Positions 1 to 7,511 are shown, counted from the stretch's first letter. The stretch: 10,412 bases of DNA from Deltaproteobacteria bacterium UBA7527 (GCA_002478225.1 DLMV01000017.1:25726-36137); one strand, 5' to 3'. Program-made: numbers and translations. The notes: generated from the sequence alone by a model not told the origin.

Positions 1-620
1 GGATAATACTCTGCAAGGTACATCTCTTTTGTATTGTCGTCGAATCTCATGACGCAGAGGTTGGTGACAACGGCAAGCGCCCCGCCCCTCTGGAGGCCGA
101 GGTTCTTACGCGATTCTCCGCCCCTATACCATCCCACGCTTGTCAGGTAGTCGAGCTTCTCGACGAACCGCCGTTTTTCGTGCTGCATGAATGTGATGAC
201 CCCCGACGCGAACGAAGAGACATCGCAGGCGCCGCCGCTGCCGGAGAACCTCGTCTTCGGTTGCCAGTAGTCGCCGATCACCGTTGTGTTGAGATTCCCA
301 TATTTATCTATCTGGGCCGCGCCGAGAAATGCGATGGTATGGAGCTTCCTGTGGCCTACTATTGAAAATGCCTCGATCAGCCCTGAATTCAAGCATGTCC
401 CGTGCATAACCCTGAGATCCGAGACAGCCATCGGTATCTCTTCAAGGGACGGGTCAATGCCGCCTGTCTCGAAAAAGACGACCGCCTTCGGCGCATATAT
501 CCTTTTTGCCGCCGTAGCAGCAAGCATTGAGACGCCGGTGCCTGCAAAGACGATATCGCCGTCTTTGATAAACCTTCCTGCGCTTATTGCCATCATTTCA
601 TTATCCGTATAGTTAGCCAT
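1..620 (-). CDS. CoA-transferase beta subunit, glutaconate CoA-transferase subunit B-like (3' end beyond window)
   Basis: An open frame of 206 codons starts at the ATG at 620-618 and has no stop before the left edge; family members are about 250-270 residues, so roughly the last 50 are missing. The start has a GGGAGG ribosome site at about 633-628, only 13 bases after the alpha-subunit stop. The protein begins MANYTDNEMMAISAGRFI and contains VVFFETGGIDP, where Glu51 sits where the catalytic Glu of GctB-type class I CoA-transferases lies (it forms the glutamyl-CoA thioester). FSGSGGACD further on matches the glycine-rich segment of the family. With the alpha subunit it should move CoA between short acyl or dicarboxylic acids in the cytoplasm. 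The glutamate argues against the related IpdAB-type hydrolases, whose catalytic Glu is in the other subunit. The substrate cannot be told from sequence. Confidence 0.9.
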   Translation of the reverse strand, partial: MANYTDNEMMAISAGRFIKDGDIVFAGTGVSMLAATAAKRIYAPKAVVFFETGGIDPSLEEIPMAVSDLRVMHGTCLNSGLIEAFSIVGHRKLHTIAFLGAAQIDKYGNLNTTVIGDYWQPKTRFSGSGGACDVSSFASGVITFMQHEKRRFVEKLDYLTSVGWYRGGESRKNLGLQRGGALAVVTNLCVMRFDDNTKEMYLAEYY

Positions 621-633
621 TCTGCGACCTCCC

Positions 634-1611
634 TTATTTCCTGTCCAGGCCTACCGCGTATCCCAAAACAGGGTTCGCCTTTATCTTAAGCAGGTTTTCT
701 GCGCCGACCTTGCCAAGATAATCATCAAAGGACGAAACACCGTATACCCATTCTTGAATGTACTCCTTGAAAAGCCTGTCATCATCGGCAGCTTTTTTAT
801 AGAGGTTAAGGTGTTTCGGATCGTAATCGTAGAACGCATAGCATCCTGTGGGATGGGCGCCATAGGGGACCTTCACGATAGCATCAACAAAGAACGGGGG
901 CAGCGTGTTCTGGTCAGGATCAAGCCTGATGAAAGAACGGGGCATGATCTCTTCGCAGGTCACTATGACGATATCAGCTGATTTTGCCTGCTCAACATCA
1001 GCGAAGGTAAGTCCTTTGATCCTCACGGTACCGTCTTCTCCCACATACTGGGCATGCATAATGGCAACGTCCGGGTTCAACGCAGGAAGGAGCACGACCT
1101 TGTCCTCCTTTTCGTTAAAGGGATTCTGCATAAGGGAAAATTTCTTTGATGCTACCTTTGCCTGCCCTCTGAGCTCTTTCGGAAATCCTTCATAATTGAG
1201 CAGATCAGAACCAAGCCCGGACCTTGTAGGGATAAAGGGGATACCGAGGGCGCCGGCGAGGAACCGCAAGCTCATCTGGTAATTGGAATAATCCTCAAAC
1301 TGGATCTCTCCCCTCTGGATCGCCTTTTTGAACCTGATGCAGGTCGGTGCGTATCTGCCATTGCCGCCGTATGCTATCTCCAATCGCTTCACACAACCTG
1401 CGCCGATCAGCACATCGAGCGCCTGCCCGTGGGAATGGCATACAAGGTGTATATCTTTTATCCCCTGCCTCACGATCTCGTATGCGATCGCCATAGGGTT
1501 TCTCACAACGGTAAACCCCCCGATGGCGATCTGACTGCCGTCCTTTATGAATCTCTTGACCGCCTCTTCGAGACTCATCATCTTGTCGGCTATTTCAGGA
1601 TAATTGCTCAT
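634..1611 (-). CDS. CoA-transferase alpha subunit, glutaconate CoA-transferase subunit A-like
   Basis: This is a 325-residue cytoplasmic protein, close to the roughly 320 residues of GctA. The start is ATG at 1611-1609, preceded by AAAGGAG about nine bases upstream. Family features in order are IAIGGFTVVRNPMAIAYEIV (about 28-47), LIGAGCVKRLE (about 68-78), a PFIPTRSGLGSDLL segment (about 125-138) that is highly typical of GctA-type alpha subunits, and a C-terminal part with NPDVAIMHAQYVGEDGTV. It forms the heteromeric class I CoA-transferase with the beta subunit encoded 13 bases downstream, which carries the catalytic Glu. Membership of the family is clear. The substrate is inferred only broadly as an organic or dicarboxylic acid CoA thioester, because such pairs in deltaproteobacteria serve many pathways. 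Confidence 0.93.
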   Translation of the reverse strand: MSNYPEIADKMMSLEEAVKRFIKDGSQIAIGGFTVVRNPMAIAYEIVRQGIKDIHLVCHSHGQALDVLIGAGCVKRLEIAYGGNGRYAPTCIRFKKAIQRGEIQFEDYSNYQMSLRFLAGALGIPFIPTRSGLGSDLLNYEGFPKELRGQAKVASKKFSLMQNPFNEKEDKVVLLPALNPDVAIMHAQYVGEDGTVRIKGLTFADVEQAKSADIVIVTCEEIMPRSFIRLDPDQNTLPPFFVDAIVKVPYGAHPTGCYAFYDYDPKHLNLYKKAADDDRLFKEYIQEWVYGVSSFDDYLGKVGAENLLKIKANPVLGYAVGLDRK

Positions 1612-1683
1612 CTCTCATTTCTCCTTTAAGACGATATGATTGGAATTCCGTTTGTTTAATGACTTTTAATATCGAATTAAAAT

Positions 1684-1717
1684 ATTATATATTCCCTGTA
1701 CCAGGCTGTCTTGTCAA
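1684..1717 (-). promoter_or_regulatory. Candidate sigma70-like promoter of the CoA-transferase operon
   Basis: Read on the minus strand, a perfect TATAAT lies at 1689-1684. AAGACA at 1712-1707 is 17 bases upstream of it and could be the -35 box. A perfect TTGACA at 1717-1712 overlaps that hexamer but would leave a 22-base spacer. The -10 is about 72 bases upstream of the start codon at 1611. A 7-base inverted repeat, TTTTAAT-5-ATTAAAA (1664-1682), falls at the expected transcription start and could be an operator or just AT-rich DNA. Confidence 0.55.
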
Positions 1718-1751
1718 GTCTTTTTAAAGATATTGCCAGGCGTTACCTTCC

Positions 1752-2895
1752 TTACGCCGCTGCAGTTTTTCCTTTTACCTTAAGCACGATCAGAGTAAGC
1801 AGGATAAGGGCAGCTCCTATCAGGTCGGTGTAAGTCTCCGGGAAGACAATGAGGAACCCTCCTGCGATCAGGAGGAGGCGGGCCCACAGTTTCAGCTTCC
1901 CATAGAGCCAGAGATAACCTTCCATGCCTCCAGAAATAAATACGATCCCAAGCAGGGCAAGCACAAAGGCATAAAGCGATTTAAGGGGCTGGTCCTGGAA
2001 CACCAGCGCAGGGTTATAGACAAAGAAGAAGGGGATGAAGTAGGTGACGATTGCAAGGCGTACAGCATGAAGACCTGTCTTCATGGGGTCGGTTTTCCCT
2101 ATGGCAGCGGCAACGAACACCGCCATTGCAACGGGGGGGTGATGCATGAGAGCATGGACCAGTAGAGGATAAAGAGATGGACCGCTATAGTATTCAGGTG
2201 GCCTACCTGTATAACAGCAGGTACAAGGGTTACCGCAAGAAAGATATAGGCAGAGACGAACATGCCTGCCATCCCAAGGATGAAGGATGCAATGGCCCCT
2301 AATATAAGGATCACGAACACATTGCCCCCGCCCAAGCTGATGATCCCGGAGGTAAATAAGGCAGCGCTGCCGGTGACGGTGAGCCCGGCGATGATGAACG
2401 ACACGGCCATCATGGCGCCCATAGTGGTCGTGCCGATCTGACCTGCCGTTCTAATGACGCCAACTACCTTCCCGGGCGTCATCATCGTTGCCTGCTGAAG
2501 AACATCAACGCGCACGCATACCAGGGGCTGTACATCTCCCACTCCATATAGAGAAGCCCCCATGCAAGAAAGGCCAGGATCGCAAGGTAGGGCCAGCCGC
2601 TCTTCATGGTCTTTTTGAATGACGGGATGTCCTCCGGGGAGAGCCCCTTCAATCCCCTTTGCGCTGAACAGGCATCTATCTGTGTGAGCAAGCCGAAGTA
2701 GCAGAGGATGGCCGGTATGGCGGCCGCGATGCATACCTCCCGGTAGGTAATGCTCAGAAACCCTGCCATCACAAAGGCTATGGCTCCCATGACAGGAGGC
2801 ATCAGCACGCCGCCTGTGGAGGCGCAGGCCTCGATGGCAGCGGCGCGGGGAGGAGAAAACCCTGTTCGTATCATTATAGGTACGGTCCCCCCTCC
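1752..2895 (-). pseudogene. Remnant of a TAXI-type TRAP transporter fused permease (C-terminal half, frameshifted)
   Basis: Three minus-strand frames join into one membrane protein. The first (about 2895-2490) starts GTVPIMIRTGF and carries ASTGGVLMPPVMGAIAFVMA, hallmark DctM/12TM sequence. It runs into a stop at 2484-2482, but the homology continues one frame over with TMMTPGKVVGV through several membrane segments to HLFILYWSMLSCITPP. At a run of seven C (2139-2133) the frame breaks again; VAMAVFVAAAIGKTDP and the C-terminal membrane segments follow in the third frame, ending at TAA 1754-1752. One extra base at each break would restore reading. The N-terminal half, about 280 residues by comparison with the intact permease at 5267-7252, is missing. 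It aligns with that intact copy but is clearly diverged, so it is a separate paralogue rather than a recent duplicate. Homopolymer sequencing error could explain one break but not the missing half. Confidence 0.88.
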
Positions 2896-2907
2896 CTGGT
2901 GGCGCGC

Positions 2908-3546
2908 CTATCGCTTGCCTCGATCTGCGTAAACACCTCGGTGGGCGTGTTCGCGCTGAGGATGCATAGCAGCGCATATCCCTGTCCTGTAAGAACCGTA
3001 CGCCCCCTTCCCGGTAAACCGCTGGTGCATCTCACTGTCAGGGGCTGTCCTTATCATTATCTTTATTTCCATTTTCTGTCCATCTTTCCATCCCTGGACA
3101 ACGCAATCGCCCTCGCTTATGATATGGGCCGGCTTCTTCCTCTCAGGAGGCAGCTGTTCAAGTAGAGCAAGGAGCACATCAAATGGTTTTACCTTGACGC
3201 CTTTAACATCTACGGGGTCAGTCCTGTTGCTGTTAAAACCGAGATCGCGAAGAAAATGATATTTTGCGGCAGAGTCGGCATCAAACCCTTCCCTGAACAT
3301 GATGTGCTTAAATCCTGCGTCGGGAAAAGACTGAGATAACATCCGCGGCTCAGGATGAGGCAAACCTGCCACCAGCAGATCACCTACAGGGTCCTTGAAC
3401 CTGTATATGACAGGACGGGCCCTTGGCTCAAGCTCCTGCAGTTGTCCATCTTCATAGACCAGGCTCGGGCGTGCGATCAAACTTATGATGCCGTCAAAGC
3501 CAAATCCCCAATACAGAGGTCTGGTGTGCTCATCTGGGGGAACCAC
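2908..3546 (-). pseudogene. 5'-truncated saccharopine dehydrogenase-like gene remnant
   Basis: The open frame of about 212 codons begins at a possible GTG (3546) with no recognisable ribosome site and ends at TAG 2910-2908. It resembles the C-terminal substrate-binding part of the saccharopine dehydrogenase-like family (COG1748): ARPSLVYEDGQLQELEP, DLLVAGLPHPEP, then DPVDVKGVKVKPFDVLLALL and AYGSYRTGICAAM. Family members are near 390-450 residues and start with a Rossmann NAD(P)-binding domain, which is absent; a stop (TAA, about 3582-3580) lies in frame just upstream. After CAAM the family-like sequence is lost within about 15 residues, so the 3' end is damaged too. The same frame then enters the TRAP remnant at about 2895. 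Without the nucleotide-binding domain it cannot be an active dehydrogenase. It is read as the second half of a decayed locus. Confidence 0.75.
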
Positions 3547-3643
3547 ATCCGCAATACCCCAATAGTAGTTTATTGCATATTAACTATTTTTTAATTTCAG
3601 CATGAATTTTTAAAGGGTATCGATTCGCGGTATATTTAAAGAA

Positions 3644-3668
3644 ATCCGGAAATTCGGATCGAGATCTC
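3644..3668. promoter_or_regulatory. Two short inverted repeats upstream of the TRAP promoter
   Basis: ATCCG-6-CGGAT (3644-3659) is followed by the perfect palindrome GAGATCTC (3661-3668). Both lie 20-44 bases upstream of the -35 box at 3688, a place where activators or repressors often bind. No regulator is identified. The arms are short enough to be chance, so this is a weak candidate. Confidence 0.25.
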
Positions 3669-3687
3669 TTGAATGATTAGAAAAAAG

Positions 3688-3716
3688 TTGACAATAACTA
3701 TCTAATGCCATAAGAT
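3688..3716 (+). promoter_or_regulatory. Sigma70-like promoter of the TAXI-TRAP operon
   Basis: A perfect TTGACA at 3688-3693 is followed, after exactly 17 bases, by TAAGAT at 3711-3716, a -10 box with the conserved first T, second A and last T. It lies 60 bases before the binding-protein start codon, giving a leader of about 50 bases, and is the only strong promoter-like pair seen upstream of the three-gene plus-strand operon. Confidence 0.7.
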
Positions 3717-3776
3717 AAAAATATTTCAAGAAAAAACTTACAGGGACGTTTTGAGAACTCTTTTAAGGAGGGTATG

Positions 3777-4790
3777 ATGAAATTTGATCGTTTATTAGGG
3801 GGCAACAAAGAGATTAAAAGAAGGGATTTTCTGAAGCTTACGTCGGCTCTTGGCGGCATTGCCCTTCTGGGCAAAACGGGTGACGTCTTTGCGCAGGAGA
3901 AGAAGAGGATATCGATAGCGACCGGCGGCATGGGCGGCGTCTATTTCGTCATCGGCGGCGGCCTCGCGAGCATCCTCACCAAATATGCCGGCGTTGAAGC
4001 GTCGGCAGAGGTCACCGCGGCATCGGTCGATAACTGCAAGCTCGTCGCGGCCAAGAAGTCCGATATGGGCCTCATCATGGCCGATACAGGGTACGACGCA
4101 TTCAAGGGCTTGGGGAATTTCAAGGGCAAACCGCTTCCCATGAGGACGCTGTCGGTCTTGTATCCAAACCTCATGCATGTCGTAACGCTGGAAGGAAAGG
4201 GCATCAAAAAAGTGGCCGATCTGAAGGGCAAAAGGGTATCGACCGGCTCCCCCGGGAGCGGAACCGAGGTAAAGGCAAGGAGAGTTCTTGAAGCGGCCGG
4301 CGTAGATCCCGATAAAGACATCAAGAAGGACAGGCTCGGCGCAGGCGAGTCTGCCGGCGCCCTGAAGGACGGCAAGATCGATGCCTATTTCTGGGACGGC
4401 GGCGTGCCGACATCTTCCGTCCTTGATCTCTCCGCATCGCCGGGGGTCAAGATGATGCTCATCGGTCATGAAGACCTCATCACGAAGATGACCGAGAAAT
4501 ACGGCCCTGTCTATTATCCTTCAATAATCCCCAAAAAAGTATATACCGGAATAGAGTATGACACACCGGTTGCCGCCGTCGGCAACCTGCTGCTCTGTCA
4601 CCAGGATATGGATGAGAAACTCGCATATGATGTCGTAAAAACCATGTTCGAACGCCTGAAGGAACTCGCTGCCATCCATAAAGAGGCGCTTCACATCAAC
4701 CTGAAGGACGGCGGAGCGAGCAAGGCGGTCCCCTACCACAAGGGCGCTGCAAAGTACTTCAAGGAAAAGGGTATCACCGTTCCCGTTTGA
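3777..4790 (+). CDS. TAXI-family TRAP transporter solute-binding protein with Tat signal
   Basis: The periplasmic receptor of a TRAP transporter captures a small organic acid or amino acid and delivers it to the fused permease encoded downstream. Two adjacent ATGs exist (3774, 3777); the second is chosen because AAGGAGG at 3765-3771 is five bases from it but only two from the first. The 337-residue protein starts with a twin-arginine signal, KRRDFLKLTSALGGIALL (Arg15-Arg16), with probable cleavage after VFA (residue 39), so folded export is likely. TAXI-family segments follow: ISIATGGMGGVYFVIGGGLA (about 45-64), TAASVDN, STGSPGSGTEVKA and DAYFWDGGVPTSSV. Length matches the family. DUF1850 and permease genes follow without a gap, the usual order for TAXI systems. 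The ligand cannot be predicted; many TAXI proteins are annotated for glutamate-like ligands without proof. Confidence 0.94.
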   Translation: MKFDRLLGGNKEIKRRDFLKLTSALGGIALLGKTGDVFAQEKKRISIATGGMGGVYFVIGGGLASILTKYAGVEASAEVTAASVDNCKLVAAKKSDMGLIMADTGYDAFKGLGNFKGKPLPMRTLSVLYPNLMHVVTLEGKGIKKVADLKGKRVSTGSPGSGTEVKARRVLEAAGVDPDKDIKKDRLGAGESAGALKDGKIDAYFWDGGVPTSSVLDLSASPGVKMMLIGHEDLITKMTEKYGPVYYPSIIPKKVYTGIEYDTPVAAVGNLLLCHQDMDEKLAYDVVKTMFERLKELAAIHKEALHINLKDGGASKAVPYHKGAAKYFKEKGITVPV

Positions 4791-5263
4791 AGAAACCATC
4801 GGGACACAGGGGGAGCAAGCTCCTCCTGTGTCTTTTATTATGTATAGGCATCTTCTCCATTGCCGGATTACTTATCAATATCCAGGTACTGAAGATCGGG
4901 GATGATGGCCCGTCATACCGCGTTTCGCGCGGTGACGTAGTTGTCCTCCGTTATACCCACTCAATGTATGGAGTGCCTGTTGTTGAAAGGTTGAGAGTGG
5001 AAGACGGATACTTCGAGCTTTTCAGCGTCGCAACGAGTGACGCAGCGCTTGAATATTATGGCATAGCTTCAAAGGAAGAACAGAATGTGAAGAGGTTGAT
5101 AAAAGAGTTCTCGGTCCCGAAGGGCAGTGTAGGAGGACATTCGCTGTCTGTCCGTGGAGACACAGTACCTTTTGCAGCCTTACACAATAAGCGTGCAAGC
5201 ATACACATAAGACTGGTGCGACAGCATCTCTTACTGTATCTCATCAATGCCTTGTGGAGGTAA
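4787..5263 (+). CDS. DUF1850 domain membrane-anchored protein, TRAP-associated
   Basis: This small protein (158 residues) is typically found between the receptor and permease of TAXI-TRAP systems. The start is TTG at 4787, overlapping the receptor's TGA stop as TTGA, with only a weak, distant A/G-rich stretch as ribosome site; translational coupling to the upstream gene is the likely way it is expressed. The N-terminus has a basic segment and then one hydrophobic span, LLLCLLLCIGIFSIAGLLIN (about 12-31), so it is probably anchored with the rest outside. The conserved DUF1850 core is visible in VVVLRYTHSMYGVPVVERL (about 51-69), followed by LEYYGI. Family function is not established; the invariant neighbourhood suggests an accessory or assembly role in the transporter. 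The next gene starts four bases after this stop. Confidence 0.85.
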   Translation: MKKPSGHRGSKLLLCLLLCIGIFSIAGLLINIQVLKIGDDGPSYRVSRGDVVVLRYTHSMYGVPVVERLRVEDGYFELFSVATSDAALEYYGIASKEEQNVKRLIKEFSVPKGSVGGHSLSVRGDTVPFAALHNKRASIHIRLVRQHLLLYLINALWR

Positions 5264-5266
5264 TTT

Positions 5267-7252
5267 ATGACTGATAAAGAAATTCCATCGGTGGATAAAG
5301 CGGTGGAAGAACTTACCGAAGAACAGAAGAAAAAACTGGAAGAGCTTCTTGAGGAGGAAGAAGGCGTTACCCGGAAAGTAAGCGGATTCTGGAATATCGT
5401 CATCACCGTTCTCGCAATAGCCATGTCCCTCTTTGCGATATACGAAGCGATCATCCCGCTGACCACACAGATCGTAAGGGGTGTCCACGTGGCATTTTTA
5501 CTTGCCATCTCTTTTCTCTATTACCCTATTTCAAAGAGATTTAAAGGGAAGATCAACGTATTCGATGTGGTCCTGTCGCTTCTTTCCCTCGCATGTATCA
5601 TCTACATGCTTGTGGATTTTGAGGATTTTATCTACCGGGCAGTAACCCCTGAGCGGTGGGATATGATCTTTGGCGTACTATTCATTGTGCTCATATTAGA
5701 AGCGACACGGAGAAGCTCCGGTTGGATCATGCCCGTTACGTGCATTATCTTTCTCGTATATGCGTACATCGGGCCATCGCTCCCTTCTCCGTGGACCCAT
5801 CGAGGATACGATCTGGAACGTATTGTCGGTCACATGTACATGACCCTTGAAGGCATCTTCGGCGTTCCCATCGATGTCTGTGCAACGATCATCATCATGT
5901 TCTGCATATTCGGGGCTTTCCTCACTGTATCAGGCGCAGGGAAGTTCTACGTTGATTTTGCCTTTACCGCAATGGGGAGAAAACCCACAGCAGCGGGGCG
6001 TGCCGTCATATTCACTTCATATCTCCTTGCAATGGCTTCAGGCTCAGGCGTCGCCAATACCGTTGCGATCGGTTCCGTTGCGTACCCGATGCTTCAAAAA
6101 TCCGGGTATGACAAGAACAACGCCGGGGGCTTTCTTGCCGCAGGCGGCATGGGAGCCATAACAACTCCGCCGGTTATGGGAGCAGCGGCCTTTCTCATCG
6201 CTGAATTTCTGAGGATCAGCTACGTAGACGTTATTCTGCTGGCCCTCATACCTGCCGCGCTCTATTACTGGGGACTCTTCATCATGGTTGAACTGGACGC
6301 GAAAAAATTTGCGCTGAAGGCGGTTGAGATAGAAAAGAAACACACCCTGAAAGAACTGACCAAGATGTACTGGTATCATTTCTTGCCGCTTATTGCTATC
6401 GTCGTTTTCCTCGTAAGGGGTTACACCCCTCAGGTATCCGTCTTTGCCGCGATTCTGACCTGCTTCTTTGCCTGCTTCATCAGAAGGGAAACCTGGTTCA
6501 CAGTGCCCAGAATTATTGAGGCGCTTAAGCAGGGCTCCATCACTGTCCTCAATGTCGCGGCGATCTGTGCGTCTGCGGGCATTATCGTGGGGATTGTCAG
6601 CCTCACAGGGCTTGGACTGAAATTGTCTTCGATCATTATTGGCTACGCAGGAGGCAATCTCGTAATTACAGCACTTTTTACAGGTGTTCTTTTGTGGGTC
6701 ATCGGGTTGGCCGTCCCGATCACGGCAACGTATATCATTGCGGCCGTTATCGCAGCGCCGGCGCTTACACACCTTGGCGTTCCTGAATACGCCGCGCATA
6801 TGTTCATCTTCTATTATGCCCTCCTTTCCGAAGTATCCCCGCCGACCGCCCTGTCCCCCTTTGCCGCGGCGGCAATAACCGGTGGTGATCCGTATAAGAC
6901 CACGATGATGGCCTGGAAATATACTATCACCGCTTTTCTTATGCCCTTCATCTTTACTGTTCTTCCTGCGGGCCGAGCGCTGCTCCTTCACTGGGAAGGT
7001 ATAGGCATAGCTACAGGGATCTGGACGATCATCGCCGCCTTTATCGGGATCGGCATGCTTGCATCCGGCTGCTCAGGATGGCTGCTTAAGAGATCAAATA
7101 TCCTGGAGCGGGTTATCATCATCATTGGCGCCCTGGCATTCGTTTACCCATCCCGGATGGGAGACGTTATCGGTTTTATATGTCTGATACTTGTGATAGT
7201 TATGCAGAAGCTGAGAAAAGGACAAGCAGGTCCCGTACAGACTGCGGTTTGA
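5267..7252 (+). CDS. TRAP transporter permease, 4TM/12TM (DctQ-DctM) fusion
   Basis: This 661-residue inner-membrane protein is the transport channel of the TAXI system, expected to import the bound ligand with Na+ or H+. The ATG at 5267 has GGAGG at 5256-5260, inside the last codons of the DUF1850 gene. The N-terminus is a charged, coiled-coil-like cytoplasmic segment rich in Glu and Lys (about 1-38). Four membrane spans corresponding to DctQ follow, then the large DctM-like part with SGSGVANTVAIGSVAYP (about 257-273), ITTPPVMGAAAFLIAEF (about 297-313), the second-repeat segment SAGIIVGIVSLTGLGLK and SEVSPPTALSPFAAAAI. The C-terminus has the extra membrane spans typical of fused TAXI permeases. 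Length and motifs are intact, unlike the decayed copy at 1752-2895. No terminator follows directly; the hairpin at 7574-7604 could serve. Confidence 0.95.
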   Translation: MTDKEIPSVDKAVEELTEEQKKKLEELLEEEEGVTRKVSGFWNIVITVLAIAMSLFAIYEAIIPLTTQIVRGVHVAFLLAISFLYYPISKRFKGKINVFDVVLSLLSLACIIYMLVDFEDFIYRAVTPERWDMIFGVLFIVLILEATRRSSGWIMPVTCIIFLVYAYIGPSLPSPWTHRGYDLERIVGHMYMTLEGIFGVPIDVCATIIIMFCIFGAFLTVSGAGKFYVDFAFTAMGRKPTAAGRAVIFTSYLLAMASGSGVANTVAIGSVAYPMLQKSGYDKNNAGGFLAAGGMGAITTPPVMGAAAFLIAEFLRISYVDVILLALIPAALYYWGLFIMVELDAKKFALKAVEIEKKHTLKELTKMYWYHFLPLIAIVVFLVRGYTPQVSVFAAILTCFFACFIRRETWFTVPRIIEALKQGSITVLNVAAICASAGIIVGIVSLTGLGLKLSSIIIGYAGGNLVITALFTGVLLWVIGLAVPITATYIIAAVIAAPALTHLGVPEYAAHMFIFYYALLSEVSPPTALSPFAAAAITGGDPYKTTMMAWKYTITAFLMPFIFTVLPAGRALLLHWEGIGIATGIWTIIAAFIGIGMLASGCSGWLLKRSNILERVIIIIGALAFVYPSRMGDVIGFICLILVIVMQKLRKGQAGPVQTAV

Positions 7253-7260
7253 TAAAGACG

Positions 7261-7511
7261 GCCCATGGCTCATAGCTGATAGCAAATCGTATATCGAAGT
7301 TCGTATATCGTATATCGATGTTCTTGAGATAACGTTCAGCGTTTGGCTTTCGGCGAGAAAAACAGTCCATAGCTCATGGCAAAACAGATACTGGATGCTG
7401 GATGCTCGTTGCTGGTTACTTGATACTGGTCGCTGGTTACTTGATACTGGTTTGGACAAGTATCGAGTATCAAGTATCGAGTACAAGTATCGAGTATCGA
7501 GGAACGAGGGA
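7261..7511. repeat. Degenerate 7-base-periodic repeat array with strand inversion
   Basis: From 7261 the sequence divides into heptads: GCTCATA, GCTGATA, GCAAATC, GTATATC, GAAGTTC, GTATATC, GTATATC, GATGTTC (to 7323). A 42-base weakly repetitive stretch (7324-7365, exactly six heptads) keeps the phase. From 7387 come GATACTG, GATGCTG, GATGCTC, GTTGCTG, GTTACTT, GATACTG, GTCGCTG, GTTACTT, GATACTG. After about 7457 the units become CAAGTAT and CGAGTAT, close to the reverse complement of the earlier GATACTT type, with one 6-base unit at 7478-7483. The inversion lets the arms pair: ACTTGATAC (7439-7447) with GTATCAAGT (7467-7475) is a perfect 9-base match around a 19-base loop. Unit length and lack of constant spacers exclude CRISPR. 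It lies wholly between convergent genes, and function is unknown. Confidence 0.85.

Noticed and set aside
2590..2977. First part of the 292-codon minus-strand frame as an independent gene
   Set aside because: Only its part below about 2490 is meaningful (the permease middle). The upstream part is Arg/His/Cys-rich out-of-frame reading of the region where the 130-codon frame carries permease sequence.
3795..4469. Minus-strand open frame of 224 codons
   Set aside because: It is antisense to the binding-protein gene, which has full family motifs, a signal peptide and a ribosome site.
6044..6991. Long minus-strand open frame (315 codons)
   Set aside because: It is antisense to the intact TRAP permease, rich in Arg, Gly and Asn with no fold-like pattern, and is explained by the codon use of the plus-strand gene.
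7261..7511. Possible CRISPR array
   Set aside because: Units are 7 bases, degenerate and contiguous without unique spacers, and there are no cas genes.
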